From positions 2,170,001 to 2,234,000 of the forward strand of contig OZ220677.1 in the NCBI GenBank assembly GCA_965116335.1: 64,000 nucleotides of DNA. Reading direction: 5' to 3'. The notes beneath the pieces are model-generated. The model saw only the letters and a list, made by a program, of their open reading frames with translations. It did no database searches and was not told the origin of the DNA. Source of the DNA: G963663315 sp965116335 (lineage in GTDB: Bacteria; Pseudomonadota; Gammaproteobacteria; Arenicellales; Poriferihabitantaceae). This document shows, one piece after another, positions 1-8,596 of this stretch. The translations under genes were made by a program, and so were the position numbers. Position 1 is the first letter of the stretch, and every line of letters begins with the position of its first letter.

Positions 1-1035
1 CCTGAAATCATCCGGTTCGCCGCACATCAACGGCACGCCCGCCGCGATTTGTAATCCGTTAGCGGCAAACCGACTGCCATTTTGCAGGTCGGCATCATCG
101 GTGTAGCTGACCACCACACCCGGTGCCTCAAAGCCTGGTGCCGCCACACTTTTGAAGCCTTTTTCATGCAGCAGTTCACGCACTTGCTGGCCCAGCTGGA
201 TCTGTGCATTGCTGCCATTGTCAAATCCGAATTCCCGCATTTCATTCATTGCGCCCCGCAGACCGACCAGCGCATCGGTCGGCAGAGTGGCATGGTAGGC
301 ATGACCCCCATTGACATAAGCCTGCATGATTTGATGCCATTTCTTCAAGTCACATGAAAAGCTGCTGCTGGTTGTCTGGTCGAGTTTTGCCAGAGCTTTG
401 TCGTTCAACATGACCAGACCGGCGCAGGGCGAGGCGCTCCACCCTTTTTGCGGGGCACTGATCAGAATATCGACGCCTGCGGCTTTCATGTCCACCCACA
501 CAGCCCCCGATGCGATGCAATCCAGCACAAACAATCCGCCGACCTGATGAACTGCATCGGCCACCCTCTTCAGATAATCGTCCGGCAGCATCATGCCCGC
601 CGATGTTTCCACATGAGGCGCGAATACCAGCGCGGGCTTCTCATTACGTATGATCCCGGTGACCGTATCTATTGCAGCCGGCGCAAACGGAGATTGGGGA
701 GCACTGTCAATCATGGCGGCTGGTAACACGGTATGATCTGACGGAATATTCCCCATTTCAAAAATCTGGCTCCAGCGATAGCTGAACAATCCGTTACGGA
801 TGACCAGACAGCGCTGGCCATGGGCAAATTGACGGGCGACTGCCTCCATGCCGTAACTGCCTCCCCCCGGAATGATAATAGCGGTATCCGATTGATAGAC
901 CTCTTTTAGTGTGTCCGATATGTCATTCATTACGCTCTGGAAGCGTCCTGACATGTGATTCAATGATCGATCGGTAAATACTACGGAATATTCAAGCAAC
1001 CCATCCGGGTCAAGGTCAGGTAGAAGTGAAGGCAT
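1..1035 (-). CDS. PLP-dependent class V aminotransferase (3' end outside window)
   Basis: Reading the minus strand from the ATG at 1035 gives 345 uninterrupted codons that run off the left edge, so the C-terminus is missing. The protein starts MPSLLPDLDP and carries an IIIPGGGSYGMEA segment (about residues 53-65) and the SAPQKGWSAS motif with Lys197, the expected Schiff-base lysine of the alanine-glyoxylate/serine-pyruvate aminotransferase group. The LDCIASGAVWVD stretch before it fits the PLP-contacting aspartate region. It would transfer an amino group between a small amino acid and a 2-oxo acid in the cytoplasm; the exact substrate cannot be read from sequence. It is divergent from the neighbouring tRNA-Arg. 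Confidence 0.85.
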   Translation of the reverse strand, partial: MPSLLPDLDPDGLLEYSVVFTDRSLNHMSGRFQSVMNDISDTLKEVYQSDTAIIIPGGGSYGMEAVARQFAHGQRCLVIRNGLFSYRWSQIFEMGNIPSDHTVLPAAMIDSAPQSPFAPAAIDTVTGIIRNEKPALVFAPHVETSAGMMLPDDYLKRVADAVHQVGGLFVLDCIASGAVWVDMKAAGVDILISAPQKGWSASPCAGLVMLNDKALAKLDQTTSSSFSCDLKKWHQIMQAYVNGGHAYHATLPTDALVGLRGAMNEMREFGFDNGSNAQIQLGQQVRELLHEKGFKSVAAPGFEAPGVVVSYTDDADLQNGSRFAANGLQIAAGVPLMCGEPDDFR

Positions 1036-1094
1036 GTCGATTCTCGTGTTTTGGAAGGTAATATCAGGTTCGCAAAAAATTTATCCGATGCCTA

Positions 1095-1123
1095 TTGTAT
1101 TTGATCTTCAAATTCATTAGGGT
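1095..1123 (+). promoter_or_regulatory. Probable sigma70 promoter of tRNA-Arg
   Basis: TTGTAT at 1095-1100 and TAGGGT at 1118-1123 are separated by 17 bases and lie about 22 bases before the mature tRNA 5' end, followed by a GC-containing discriminator. The -10 box is a weak match, so this is a prediction only. Confidence 0.4.
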
Positions 1124-1139
1124 GCACACTGTTATGCAG

Positions 1140-1406
1140 TTATTCGCGCCCGTAGCTCAGTTGGATAGAGTACCTGGCTACGAACCAGGCGGTCGGGAGT
1201 TCGAATCTCTCCGGGCGCGCCACTGGTCCTGCACATTGGGTTTTAGTAGCCGTTTTGCCTTTGAGAAGCTGAGTAATTACCAGAAGATTACAGGCATTTC
1301 CGATGATCCGTAAATTATCCGCATCTTTGCCGTTGAAACCTTCGAATTGCAGGATTTCCAAGCCTGCCTGACGCAGCTTTTCAGAGTAGGCGCTCTGGTT
1401 TCTCAT
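1140..1406 (-). other. Doubtful 88-codon frame ending inside the tRNA, possible remnant
   Basis: A frame starts with an ATG that overlaps the stop of the upstream ABC transporter gene (ATGA, 1403-1406), the coupling used elsewhere in this operon. However, its last 25 or so residues (PERFELPTAWFVARYS...) are simply the antisense translation of tRNA-Arg. The first 60 residues (YSEKLRQAGLEILQFEGFNG and following) look protein-like but are not recognised. It may be the stump of a gene truncated where the cluster meets the tRNA, or it may be fortuitous. Confidence 0.25.
1146..1222 (+). tRNA. tRNA-Arg (anticodon ACG)
   Basis: A 77-base cloverleaf folds cleanly. The acceptor stem pairs GCGCCCG (1146-1152) with CGGGCGC (1212-1218); the D-arm contains AGCTCAGTTGGATAGAG; the anticodon stem CCTGG/CCAGG encloses the loop CTACGAA, giving anticodon ACG; the T-arm contains GTTCGAAT; the discriminator is G and CCA is encoded (1220-1222). 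It reads CGU and related Arg codons after A34 is deaminated to inosine. It sits at the distal end of the RiPP locus and could be an integration landmark, although no second attachment copy was seen. Confidence 0.97.
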
Positions 1407-4315
1407 GCCAGCTGACGCCGCACCAGACTATGGAAGACTCCGCCGGCCTCCATCAGTTCTGCAAAATTTCCCTGTTCGACCACACGTCCCGCCTGCATTA
1501 CATAAATCCGGTCTGCCTGATGCAGTGTCGAAAGGCGATGGGCAATGACAATTCTGGTTGCATCAATATTGGCAAGATTCTCCATGACTTTCGCCTGGCT
1601 CTCATTATCCAGCCAGTTGGTGGCTTCATCAAGCAGCAGGATGCGAGGCTTATGGATAAGCGCACGGGCGATCAGGATACGCTGGCTTTCGCCTCCCGAG
1701 GTGACATCGCCGCCAGCGCCCAGGCAGGTCAGCATTTTCATCGGCATTGCAGAAATCTCGCGATCTATATTAGCCAGTCGGGCAGCCCGCCACGCGTCCT
1801 TGGCTGTTGCGTTCTCATTACCGCCGACGATGTTGTCCCATATATCTTCCGGATGGAGTTGCACATCCTGCGGGATAGCGCCGATTCTTCGGCGCACCTG
1901 TTTGATGTTGAGGTGTTTGAGGTCGCGCCCGTCGTAGTACACTGTACCGCTGGTCGGTTCGTCCAGACCCAGTATCAACTGAAAGAGAGTACTTTTACCA
2001 GCTCCTGATTCCCCGGTGATGGCGACAAATTCTCCGGGACGCGCATGGATGGATATATCATCGAGAATGAGCGGGCCATCCGCATCGTAGCGGAAGTTGA
2101 CATGATCAAAGCGTATGTCTCCGGTCAGGGTATCGACAGGCTCTCCTATAGTACCGGTCTCTGGGGGTTCAGCGAGGAAAGGGCGAATCTGGTTGATTGC
2201 CGGCATGATCGCCGCGATAATGCCAAATGATGCGCCAAAGCGAGCCACCGCACTCTGGAATATCATGAACAGGGTATAGACAACCAGAAAATCTCCAATC
2301 TGGATCGCTTCGTGTTCCGGCAGTGTCGCAGCAACCAACAGCACCGCAGCCGCAACCAACGGTATGGCGGCGCTCAACGCCTGTAGACGTCCTTCAACCG
2401 CATTGCGCTCCAGTTCGGCTCTTTTCTGTTCGCGGTAGCCGCGCGCCCATACCGCGAACGCTGAACCTTCGGCACCTTCTACACGTAGTACAGAAATTCC
2501 GTTGATGATCTGGAATAGCCGTCCCGCCAGATTTTGTGTGGCTTGTACCATACGGCTATGCGGCGCCATCTGTCGCAGGCCCAGAGCCACCGTCACAATC
2601 AGGGAGATGAGGCAGAATCCGGCCGTAATGAGTCCGAGCATCGGGCTGTACAGGAAGGCGATAAGGAACGCTGGCAGCAGGAAAACAACAGACAGGGTTC
2701 CGCTGGCAACCATCTCCTGCATGGTGTCACGAAGAGTCTGGAAAGTCATGCCACGCATGGTCAGGTCACCCGCCGAGTAACGGTGGGAAAATCGCGGTGG
2801 CAATCGTAGCAGACGATCCCAGAAAGCAGACTCTGCCCGTGAGGCGGCACGCCCCTCAAGGCGCATTAACGCCATCCCCTGGAGCACTTGCAGTGATGCC
2901 ACAATCAGGGCAACCACTGCCAGAGCCATACAGGCTACGTAAAGCAGATGAACTTCGCCGGTCGGGATCACATGATCTGCGACAAAGCCGAGTATTACGG
3001 CGGGCAGCAACAACCCCAGCCCGGACAGCAGCCCGGTCACAAGAAACCACATAAAATCGACCGTGCCGCCTCTGAAGGAAAGTTGAAACAGATCCCGCAA
3101 GTCTGCCGGGTTGCGCGGGAGTGGCGGGTAGAACAGCCAGGCCTCGGTGCACAGTGAGCGGGCACTCTTCTCAGACACTCGGGTTGTGTGATGTCCGGCA
3201 GGAGTCGCTTCCCGGTAGCCTCTTACCTTATCCGGTAGCAAAGCCACCGGTCGTCCGTCTTTTTCCCGGAATGCCAGTATGGCCCCGCTACAACCCAGCC
3301 ACCACTTTTTCCCTTGATCCAGGCGCACCCGGCGCGCGCGCACTCCAGACACGTCCAGAATATGAATCAGGCGTTCAGAGAAATCGGCGATGTCGGCGCT
3401 CTTCGGGAATGTGAAGTCAATGCCTTCATACCGCCCGATGATCCCCAGTACATCCTGTAGCGCCGCATCCCGGGAGCGAGCGCCGGTTTCTTCCACCCGG
3501 TCGTATAGATTGAACAGGCGATGCCGAGCGCTGTTTTCATCGGATTGGCGATTGGTTACCCGTGCCCGCTCCAGATTGACCTGATCCACTACGTTGAGCC
3601 CCCGATTGAGTCGCTCCAGCGAGAGCGCTACCTCATGGAAGCGTCCCAGCGCCGGTATCAGAAGCCCTTTCGCGGCCAGTGTCTCGGAAGAGTGGGTAGA
3701 TAACTGTTGTGATTTCATCAGGGCGACCCAGGTTTCACGCATGAGGGGTATGCCGCTGCTCGTGTCTTCGCTTTCTGTCGGATCAAGCAGGCCCAGAAAC
3801 AGCCCTGCGCGAGGGGGTAGCCCAAACAGCCACACTATGCCGCGCTGAGTCGAGATCACGCCAGCGCTGGCCATTGGTTGTTGCCCGGCCTCAATCAGCA
3901 TATCCGCCCGAGTCGACTCCGTATCGTAGCGCGCCAGCATGGTGGAAATATCGGCGATCCAGGAATCCACTTGCTCGGCCAGTTCCGTATGATCTGTTCT
4001 GTTCAGATTGGCGATCGGGATACGCCGCAGCATGGTTCCGGGCAAGCCTTTCGCAATCAGGCTGAGTGTCGTGAGGCCAGTGTTCGGGGCTACGCCGGGT
4101 AGCAGGCGGCCAGCTTCGGCGCGCAATAAATGTTGTTGCGCGGCCTGCTCAATCCCATCCTTGCGTTCCACTATGAACAGATCAACCGTACCTTTTTCTA
4201 CGAACCAGACGAATTCGGCATTACTCATGTCCAGTGGCAGGTTGCCAGTGCAGGGTACAGGCGTACCCGCCTCAGTGGCAATGCCGGCAAGTGAAACGGA
4301 TGCAGAGGGGGCCAT
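1403..4315 (-). CDS. NHLM-type bacteriocin ABC transporter, permease/ATP-binding (second subunit)
   Basis: A 970-residue protein. The N-terminal 400 residues form a large cytoplasmic region without peptidase motifs. A six-helix ABC permease follows (about 430-700), then an ATPase domain with Walker A GESGAGKST, signature SGGESQRILIARAL and Walker B ILLLDEATNWLD. This layout and length match the second ABC subunit of NHLM secretion systems, which accompany nitrile-hydratase-leader peptides. It is last in the run of secretion genes and lies 3 bases after the peptidase-ABC gene, so the two probably form a heterodimeric inner-membrane exporter for the modified peptide. The ATPase is intact. The role of the long N-terminal region is not known from sequence. 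Confidence 0.9.
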   Translation of the reverse strand: MAPSASVSLAGIATEAGTPVPCTGNLPLDMSNAEFVWFVEKGTVDLFIVERKDGIEQAAQQHLLRAEAGRLLPGVAPNTGLTTLSLIAKGLPGTMLRRIPIANLNRTDHTELAEQVDSWIADISTMLARYDTESTRADMLIEAGQQPMASAGVISTQRGIVWLFGLPPRAGLFLGLLDPTESEDTSSGIPLMRETWVALMKSQQLSTHSSETLAAKGLLIPALGRFHEVALSLERLNRGLNVVDQVNLERARVTNRQSDENSARHRLFNLYDRVEETGARSRDAALQDVLGIIGRYEGIDFTFPKSADIADFSERLIHILDVSGVRARRVRLDQGKKWWLGCSGAILAFREKDGRPVALLPDKVRGYREATPAGHHTTRVSEKSARSLCTEAWLFYPPLPRNPADLRDLFQLSFRGGTVDFMWFLVTGLLSGLGLLLPAVILGFVADHVIPTGEVHLLYVACMALAVVALIVASLQVLQGMALMRLEGRAASRAESAFWDRLLRLPPRFSHRYSAGDLTMRGMTFQTLRDTMQEMVASGTLSVVFLLPAFLIAFLYSPMLGLITAGFCLISLIVTVALGLRQMAPHSRMVQATQNLAGRLFQIINGISVLRVEGAEGSAFAVWARGYREQKRAELERNAVEGRLQALSAAIPLVAAAVLLVAATLPEHEAIQIGDFLVVYTLFMIFQSAVARFGASFGIIAAIMPAINQIRPFLAEPPETGTIGEPVDTLTGDIRFDHVNFRYDADGPLILDDISIHARPGEFVAITGESGAGKSTLFQLILGLDEPTSGTVYYDGRDLKHLNIKQVRRRIGAIPQDVQLHPEDIWDNIVGGNENATAKDAWRAARLANIDREISAMPMKMLTCLGAGGDVTSGGESQRILIARALIHKPRILLLDEATNWLDNESQAKVMENLANIDATRIVIAHRLSTLHQADRIYVMQAGRVVEQGNFAELMEAGGVFHSLVRRQLA

Positions 4316-4318
4316 ACG

Positions 4319-6541
4319 TTAACCAGCCTGAACCAACTGGCGATAAAGTCCATCTTTATCTTCCATCAGTTCGTCGTGCGTACCGCGTTGTACTTCCGTG
4401 CCCTTGTCGAGCACGATGATCTGGTTACAGTCGCGGATCGTGCTCAGTCTGTGCGCGATAATCAGACAACTGATTCCCCGGCGGCGGAGCGCTCCATCGA
4501 TCAACTCCTCGGTGGCCGCATCGAGAGAGCTGGTTGCTTCATCCAGTATCAGAAATACCGGGTTGCGGGCAAGAGCGCGTGCGATTTCCAGTCGCTGTTT
4601 TTGCCCGCCACTGAAATTATTGCCGTCCTCGTTGACCTGGGTTTCATAGCCCAGCGGTCGACAAAGGATGTTGTCGTGAATACAGGCATCGCGGGCCGCG
4701 GCGACTACGGTTTCATCGGGAACAGAGGGGTTCCACAAGGTGATGTTGTCGCGCACGCTTGCCGAGAACAGACTGACACGCTGGTCCACCACCGAAATCG
4801 AGCGCGACAGTATCTCGTGCGGAATTTCATGGCGCGGGTGACCGTCAAACAGGATCTCTCCCGACCAGGGTTGATGGAGACCGGATAAAAGGCGGGTCAG
4901 GGTCGATTTTCCGGAGCCACTTGAACCGACTACGGCAACTCTTTGTCCCGGTTCAATCTGCAGGCTGAAATCCTTGATCAGAGGCGGTCGGGCACGATTG
5001 TAGCCAAAGCTCAGGTCACGCAATTCCACATGGCCGGTCAGTTTCAGGCGATCATCCAGCGCAGAGACCGACTGGGAGGAAGCAACCGGGCTTTGTGTTG
5101 CGGTAGAGGCGCCGGTTCCGGTGATATCTTCCAGGCGCTGCATATCAGCTTCCAGGGCATGACGATCACTGATGAACTCAACGAGCCGTCCGACCGGAGA
5201 CAGAAACATACTGGCGATAATATAGATACCGACCAACGTGCCCAGAGTCAATTCGCCGGTCATTACCTGAGTTGCCCCGAAAACCAGCACCACCGCATTA
5301 CCCAGAATAGAAAAAAAGTCAGGTAGTGAGGTATTGAAATATCCAGGTTCCGCGAAACCCTGACGAGCAATCAGTTCGCGCGCCTGATGACCACTCCAGC
5401 GCGAGAAAAAGAGGTCGTCTGATGCCGTCATCCGCAAGGTTCCGGTTTGATTCAGCATCAAGGTGCCGATTCCGACCAGAAGCCCCTGTTCGCGTCTCAA
5501 AGCCAGGCTTTTGTCCAGCCGGATGCGTATAACCAGATAGGCTAGCAGCGCGTTGATTATCGCAATAGCCAGCGTGACGAGCGCCAGAGTCGGTGTGTAG
5601 AGAAGCATGACAGTCAGAAAAATAATGCTCATTACGATCTCGATCAGCAAACCGAAAAAATGTTTTGAAATGCCTTTGGCAATTCGGTCGATAGACAGGA
5701 CACGGGCGGTCAAATCACCGACAAACCGATGATTAAAGAACTCCACTGGCAGACGCAGCATTTGGGAGACACAGCGGTTTCCGGCAATCACTGATACTCG
5801 CACCGCCAGTCGCTCCAGCCATCTTTGCCTGAGCAGAGTCAGTGCATAGCACAGTATCGCGGTAGCGATCATGGCGCTGGCTATGAGTCCGCCCCAGGGG
5901 GGGGCGCCAGCCGACACCCGATCCACGAAAACAGCCAGCAATGCTGGCGTTACCAGCGCCAGAGCGGACAGCATGACACCGCATAACACGGTGCAGGCCA
6001 GCGCTGCCTTTGTTCCACCGAGCCAGAGTGGCACCTGTTTCAGGATATTGGGTCGATTGCCTCCCGGCTGGAATTTCGGTCCGGTTCGAAACTCCAGCGC
6101 CACTCCGGTAAAGCTCCTGCTAAACTCTTCATCAGAAAGTATACGGCGACCTGTGGATGGGTCATTCAGAAAAAAACGGTCGCGGGAAAAGCCTTCCAGA
6201 ATCACGAAGTGATTGAACTCCCAGAACAAAACCAGTGGCAATGACATTTCCTTGAGAGCATCTATCGAGACACTGCGCCCGGTACATTCCAGCCCGTAAT
6301 AGCGGGCGGCTCGCAAGATACCGGCAGCGCTGGAGCCGTCTCGACTGATTTCGCATCGGCTGCGTAATTCAGTGAGCGGTATCCACAGACCAAACCAGGC
6401 GAGTATGCTGCCAAGACAGGCGGCACCGCACTCGGTCGCGTGCATTTGTAACAGCAATGGCGTAGTCACGCGCTGATTCATGCGCTTGGCGGTGGACTGT
6501 CCTGAAGGCTTGGCAGTCTCTGCTTTCTTATTCCAGAACAT
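4319..6541 (-). CDS. NHLM-type peptidase-containing ABC transporter (C39 peptidase, permease, ATPase)
   Basis: A 740-residue three-domain exporter. The N-terminal C39 cysteine peptidase has Gln32 and Cys38 in QMHATECGAACL, His111 in FNHFVILEGF and Asp127 in LNDPST, a complete catalytic set. Membrane helices of the ABC permease follow (about 165-450), then an ATPase with Walker A GSSGSGKST, signature FSGGQKQRLEIARA and Walker B FLILDEATSSLD. Family members cut the leader after a double-glycine-type site and export the core through the inner membrane. The likely substrate is the NHLP precursor at 16351-16608, whose leader ends in ISAG. The gene is tightly packed between the HlyD-like adaptor and the second ABC gene. 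Confidence 0.94.
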   Translation of the reverse strand: MFWNKKAETAKPSGQSTAKRMNQRVTTPLLLQMHATECGAACLGSILAWFGLWIPLTELRSRCEISRDGSSAAGILRAARYYGLECTGRSVSIDALKEMSLPLVLFWEFNHFVILEGFSRDRFFLNDPSTGRRILSDEEFSRSFTGVALEFRTGPKFQPGGNRPNILKQVPLWLGGTKAALACTVLCGVMLSALALVTPALLAVFVDRVSAGAPPWGGLIASAMIATAILCYALTLLRQRWLERLAVRVSVIAGNRCVSQMLRLPVEFFNHRFVGDLTARVLSIDRIAKGISKHFFGLLIEIVMSIIFLTVMLLYTPTLALVTLAIAIINALLAYLVIRIRLDKSLALRREQGLLVGIGTLMLNQTGTLRMTASDDLFFSRWSGHQARELIARQGFAEPGYFNTSLPDFFSILGNAVVLVFGATQVMTGELTLGTLVGIYIIASMFLSPVGRLVEFISDRHALEADMQRLEDITGTGASTATQSPVASSQSVSALDDRLKLTGHVELRDLSFGYNRARPPLIKDFSLQIEPGQRVAVVGSSGSGKSTLTRLLSGLHQPWSGEILFDGHPRHEIPHEILSRSISVVDQRVSLFSASVRDNITLWNPSVPDETVVAAARDACIHDNILCRPLGYETQVNEDGNNFSGGQKQRLEIARALARNPVFLILDEATSSLDAATEELIDGALRRRGISCLIIAHRLSTIRDCNQIIVLDKGTEVQRGTHDELMEDKDGLYRQLVQAG

Positions 6542-7432
6542 TCACAGATGTTGAGTGGTCAGAATTTTGATCGGAGCGCTTTTGCCGAGGTTGATGTGAA
6601 CACGACAAGGCATACCATCCGATGTCAGGATAGCGGGTGTCTGATCGAGTTCTACATCTACACGATGTCCGTGCCCGGCTGGAATATGCAGCAATGTGGC
6701 AAGCCAGAGAGGGTAAGCGCCGGCAGTTCGGGAAATGACCTCGCCCGGCACACGGGACAGGGCGCCGTCAGGCATGGTAATCTCGACATTCGCCGACATA
6801 CCGGGTTTTATATATTGCGCCATGTCCGATGTGATATGCAGCACGGCTCGGGGGGGGCGATTTCCCCCGGTACGGATCTGCGCGATCACGGAGCCGGTTG
6901 AAACATAGTCGCCGGGGTTGGCATACAGAGCCATGATTTCACCATCGTGGTGACTGACGATCGAAGAGCGTGTGTCGCGGCTGGTCTCTAACTGGAGTAG
7001 CGCGCTATGGGCTGCATCCAGAAGTGAGTATGTCGCATCGTCTTGTCGAGTGCTCTGTCGGACTTCAGTTGTCAACCGGTCTGTACGTTCCTGCAGCCGC
7101 GAGAGTTCCCGTTCCAGTTCTGGAACCGTTTGGCTGGCGATCGGCTCACCGGATGCGACAGGGTCTCCGGGAGCGGCCTTGAATTCCAGCAGATGCCCCG
7201 GTTCCAGTGCGGTCACTTCATGTCGCAAGCCGGGCTGAATCAGGACTCCGTCCAGAATCACGCTACGGGTGATGCTGCCAAAGACGACCCACAAAATGAA
7301 TGCGGCCAGAATGATGCCAGCGCTGGCAAGCAGGATGCGCTCGTGTGGTGCGGTGACCCATAATAAATGGTCAAGTTGCTGTCGCTCGCTTCGGTTGGAG
7401 GCGGCTTCTTCACGAAATGGACTATTAAACAC
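6542..7432 (-). CDS. HlyD-family secretion adaptor of NHLM system
   Basis: A 296-residue membrane fusion protein. A short cytoplasmic N-terminus is followed by one membrane helix (about 35-57). The lipoyl half-motif VILDGVLIQPGLRHEVTALE comes next, then a coiled-coil hairpin (RLQERTDRLTTEVRQ) and the second lipoyl half with HDGEIMALYANPGDYV. It should bridge the inner-membrane ABC exporter to the periplasm. Its stop abuts the peptidase-ABC start at 6541, so the three secretion genes are co-translated. A G8 run (6850-6857, plus strand) lies in the coding region. Confidence 0.88.
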   Translation of the reverse strand: MFNSPFREEAASNRSERQQLDHLLWVTAPHERILLASAGIILAAFILWVVFGSITRSVILDGVLIQPGLRHEVTALEPGHLLEFKAAPGDPVASGEPIASQTVPELERELSRLQERTDRLTTEVRQSTRQDDATYSLLDAAHSALLQLETSRDTRSSIVSHHDGEIMALYANPGDYVSTGSVIAQIRTGGNRPPRAVLHITSDMAQYIKPGMSANVEITMPDGALSRVPGEVISRTAGAYPLWLATLLHIPAGHGHRVDVELDQTPAILTSDGMPCRVHINLGKSAPIKILTTQHL

Positions 7433-7435
7433 GGG

Positions 7436-8596
7436 CTATGATTCCAGGGTTTTGTATTCATTCGACCAGGGGCACATCAGGCAATAGATATAAGCCTTGA
7501 CTGCATCTGCCCGATCATTGCACAGAGTGATCTTGATGTGATGAATGCCACGCATCAGGATCATGATACCAGATTTACCGATCAGTGGTTCGGGATTCGA
7601 CGGCCAGTTGTTCAGCGCGTTCAGTTTCTCTGGAACGACAAGGTCCGATCCATGCAGACAGTCCATGAGTGCGGCCCATTGGCGCGGACTGTCTATCCAG
7701 TACTGTGGATCGTTCGCCATTCTTTTTTTTGCCATAAAACTCAAGCCGAGTGTTGTCCCCGGACCGTCAGAGTTTACGTCAATATGGGCACCCATATCGA
7801 CCAGCGCATCACTCTCGAAAAAGCGCATTATAACCGGATCAGCCAACGCCTCAGGCTGCCCGGGCCAACCGGCGCGCTCCAGAAAAGCGAGTATATCAGA
7901 GGGAGTCTGGAAGCCGGTTACAGCGAGCCGCACCATTCTCTTGCGTGACGGAAAGACGCCAAAGGAGTCGATACGGTTATTGCTTGCCATAGCCTGATAT
8001 ACGCGCATGACAGACGTATGTTCTTCACAATCCGGATTCCATCCGGCGGCCGCAACGATTGCATTCAGCACAGTGGCGAGGGCGTCGGTTTGCTGGTTGT
8101 TGCCGGTGATCAGCTGTTCAGTGGGGCGCACAAAAACTCCGGGAGCCGGGTTTTTACCATCCGGCGCCGATGCGATGTCGTATTCCATCATCATTTTGTG
8201 CCCCACGATCTGGCGGACGGCAGAGTCGGTGGAGCGGGTCTCGGTCAGTAATCCGGTGAGTCCAGCCGCAGACGCAGTCGCATCCATGGAGCGACCCTGG
8301 CGCTCGAAAAATGCGGCGGAGCGGGTATTGCCGATTATCGAGATGCCAAGATCCGCTGTCGGTTCGTGTTCACTCATTGGTATTTCAAAGCCGAACGGAA
8401 ATGCGGCCACTGTCGGAGGAATCTCGCGGGCGCGTTCCAGCAGTCGTGTCCAGCCCTGTCCACCAATCAGGTCAGGGGGAATATAGCCTGTGAGCTGAGA
8501 AAGCGTCTCGGAAAAAGAGGCTGCTTCCTGGCTCATCTGGTTCTCGGCAGCGGCCAGTTTCTTGTCCAGATCAAGATAGGGTTGATTTTCAGGCAA
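7436..8596 (-). CDS. Uncharacterised RiPP-cluster protein, 386 residues
   Basis: Not recognised as an enzyme of known function. It is soluble, with no signal peptide or membrane segment. The C-terminal half carries DVNSDGPGTTLGLSFMAK, then RQWAALMDCL and the ending GIHHIKITLCNDR...VKAYIY. From memory, a similar GxSHxK...AKAY ending occurs in unassigned proteins next to NHLP peptides in cyanobacteria and proteobacteria; I could not check this. It lacks nitroreductase/SagB features, so it is not an obvious azoline dehydrogenase. The start overlaps the end of the YcaO gene by 8 bases and the stop is 3 bases before the HlyD-like gene, so it is firmly part of the operon. A maturation or scaffolding role is inferred from context only. 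Confidence 0.7.
   Translation of the reverse strand: MPENQPYLDLDKKLAAAENQMSQEAASFSETLSQLTGYIPPDLIGGQGWTRLLERAREIPPTVAAFPFGFEIPMSEHEPTADLGISIIGNTRSAAFFERQGRSMDATASAAGLTGLLTETRSTDSAVRQIVGHKMMMEYDIASAPDGKNPAPGVFVRPTEQLITGNNQQTDALATVLNAIVAAAGWNPDCEEHTSVMRVYQAMASNNRIDSFGVFPSRKRMVRLAVTGFQTPSDILAFLERAGWPGQPEALADPVIMRFFESDALVDMGAHIDVNSDGPGTTLGLSFMAKKRMANDPQYWIDSPRQWAALMDCLHGSDLVVPEKLNALNNWPSNPEPLIGKSGIMILMRGIHHIKITLCNDRADAVKAYIYCLMCPWSNEYKTLES

Noticed and set aside
1140..1230. Protein end PERFELPTAWFVARYS read from the minus strand
   Set aside because: It is the well-known spurious translation of a tRNA in antisense; only the part beyond the tRNA could be genuine.
7436..8596. SagB-type azoline dehydrogenase
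   Set aside because: No nitroreductase FMN-binding pattern is visible in the sequence; the function is left open.
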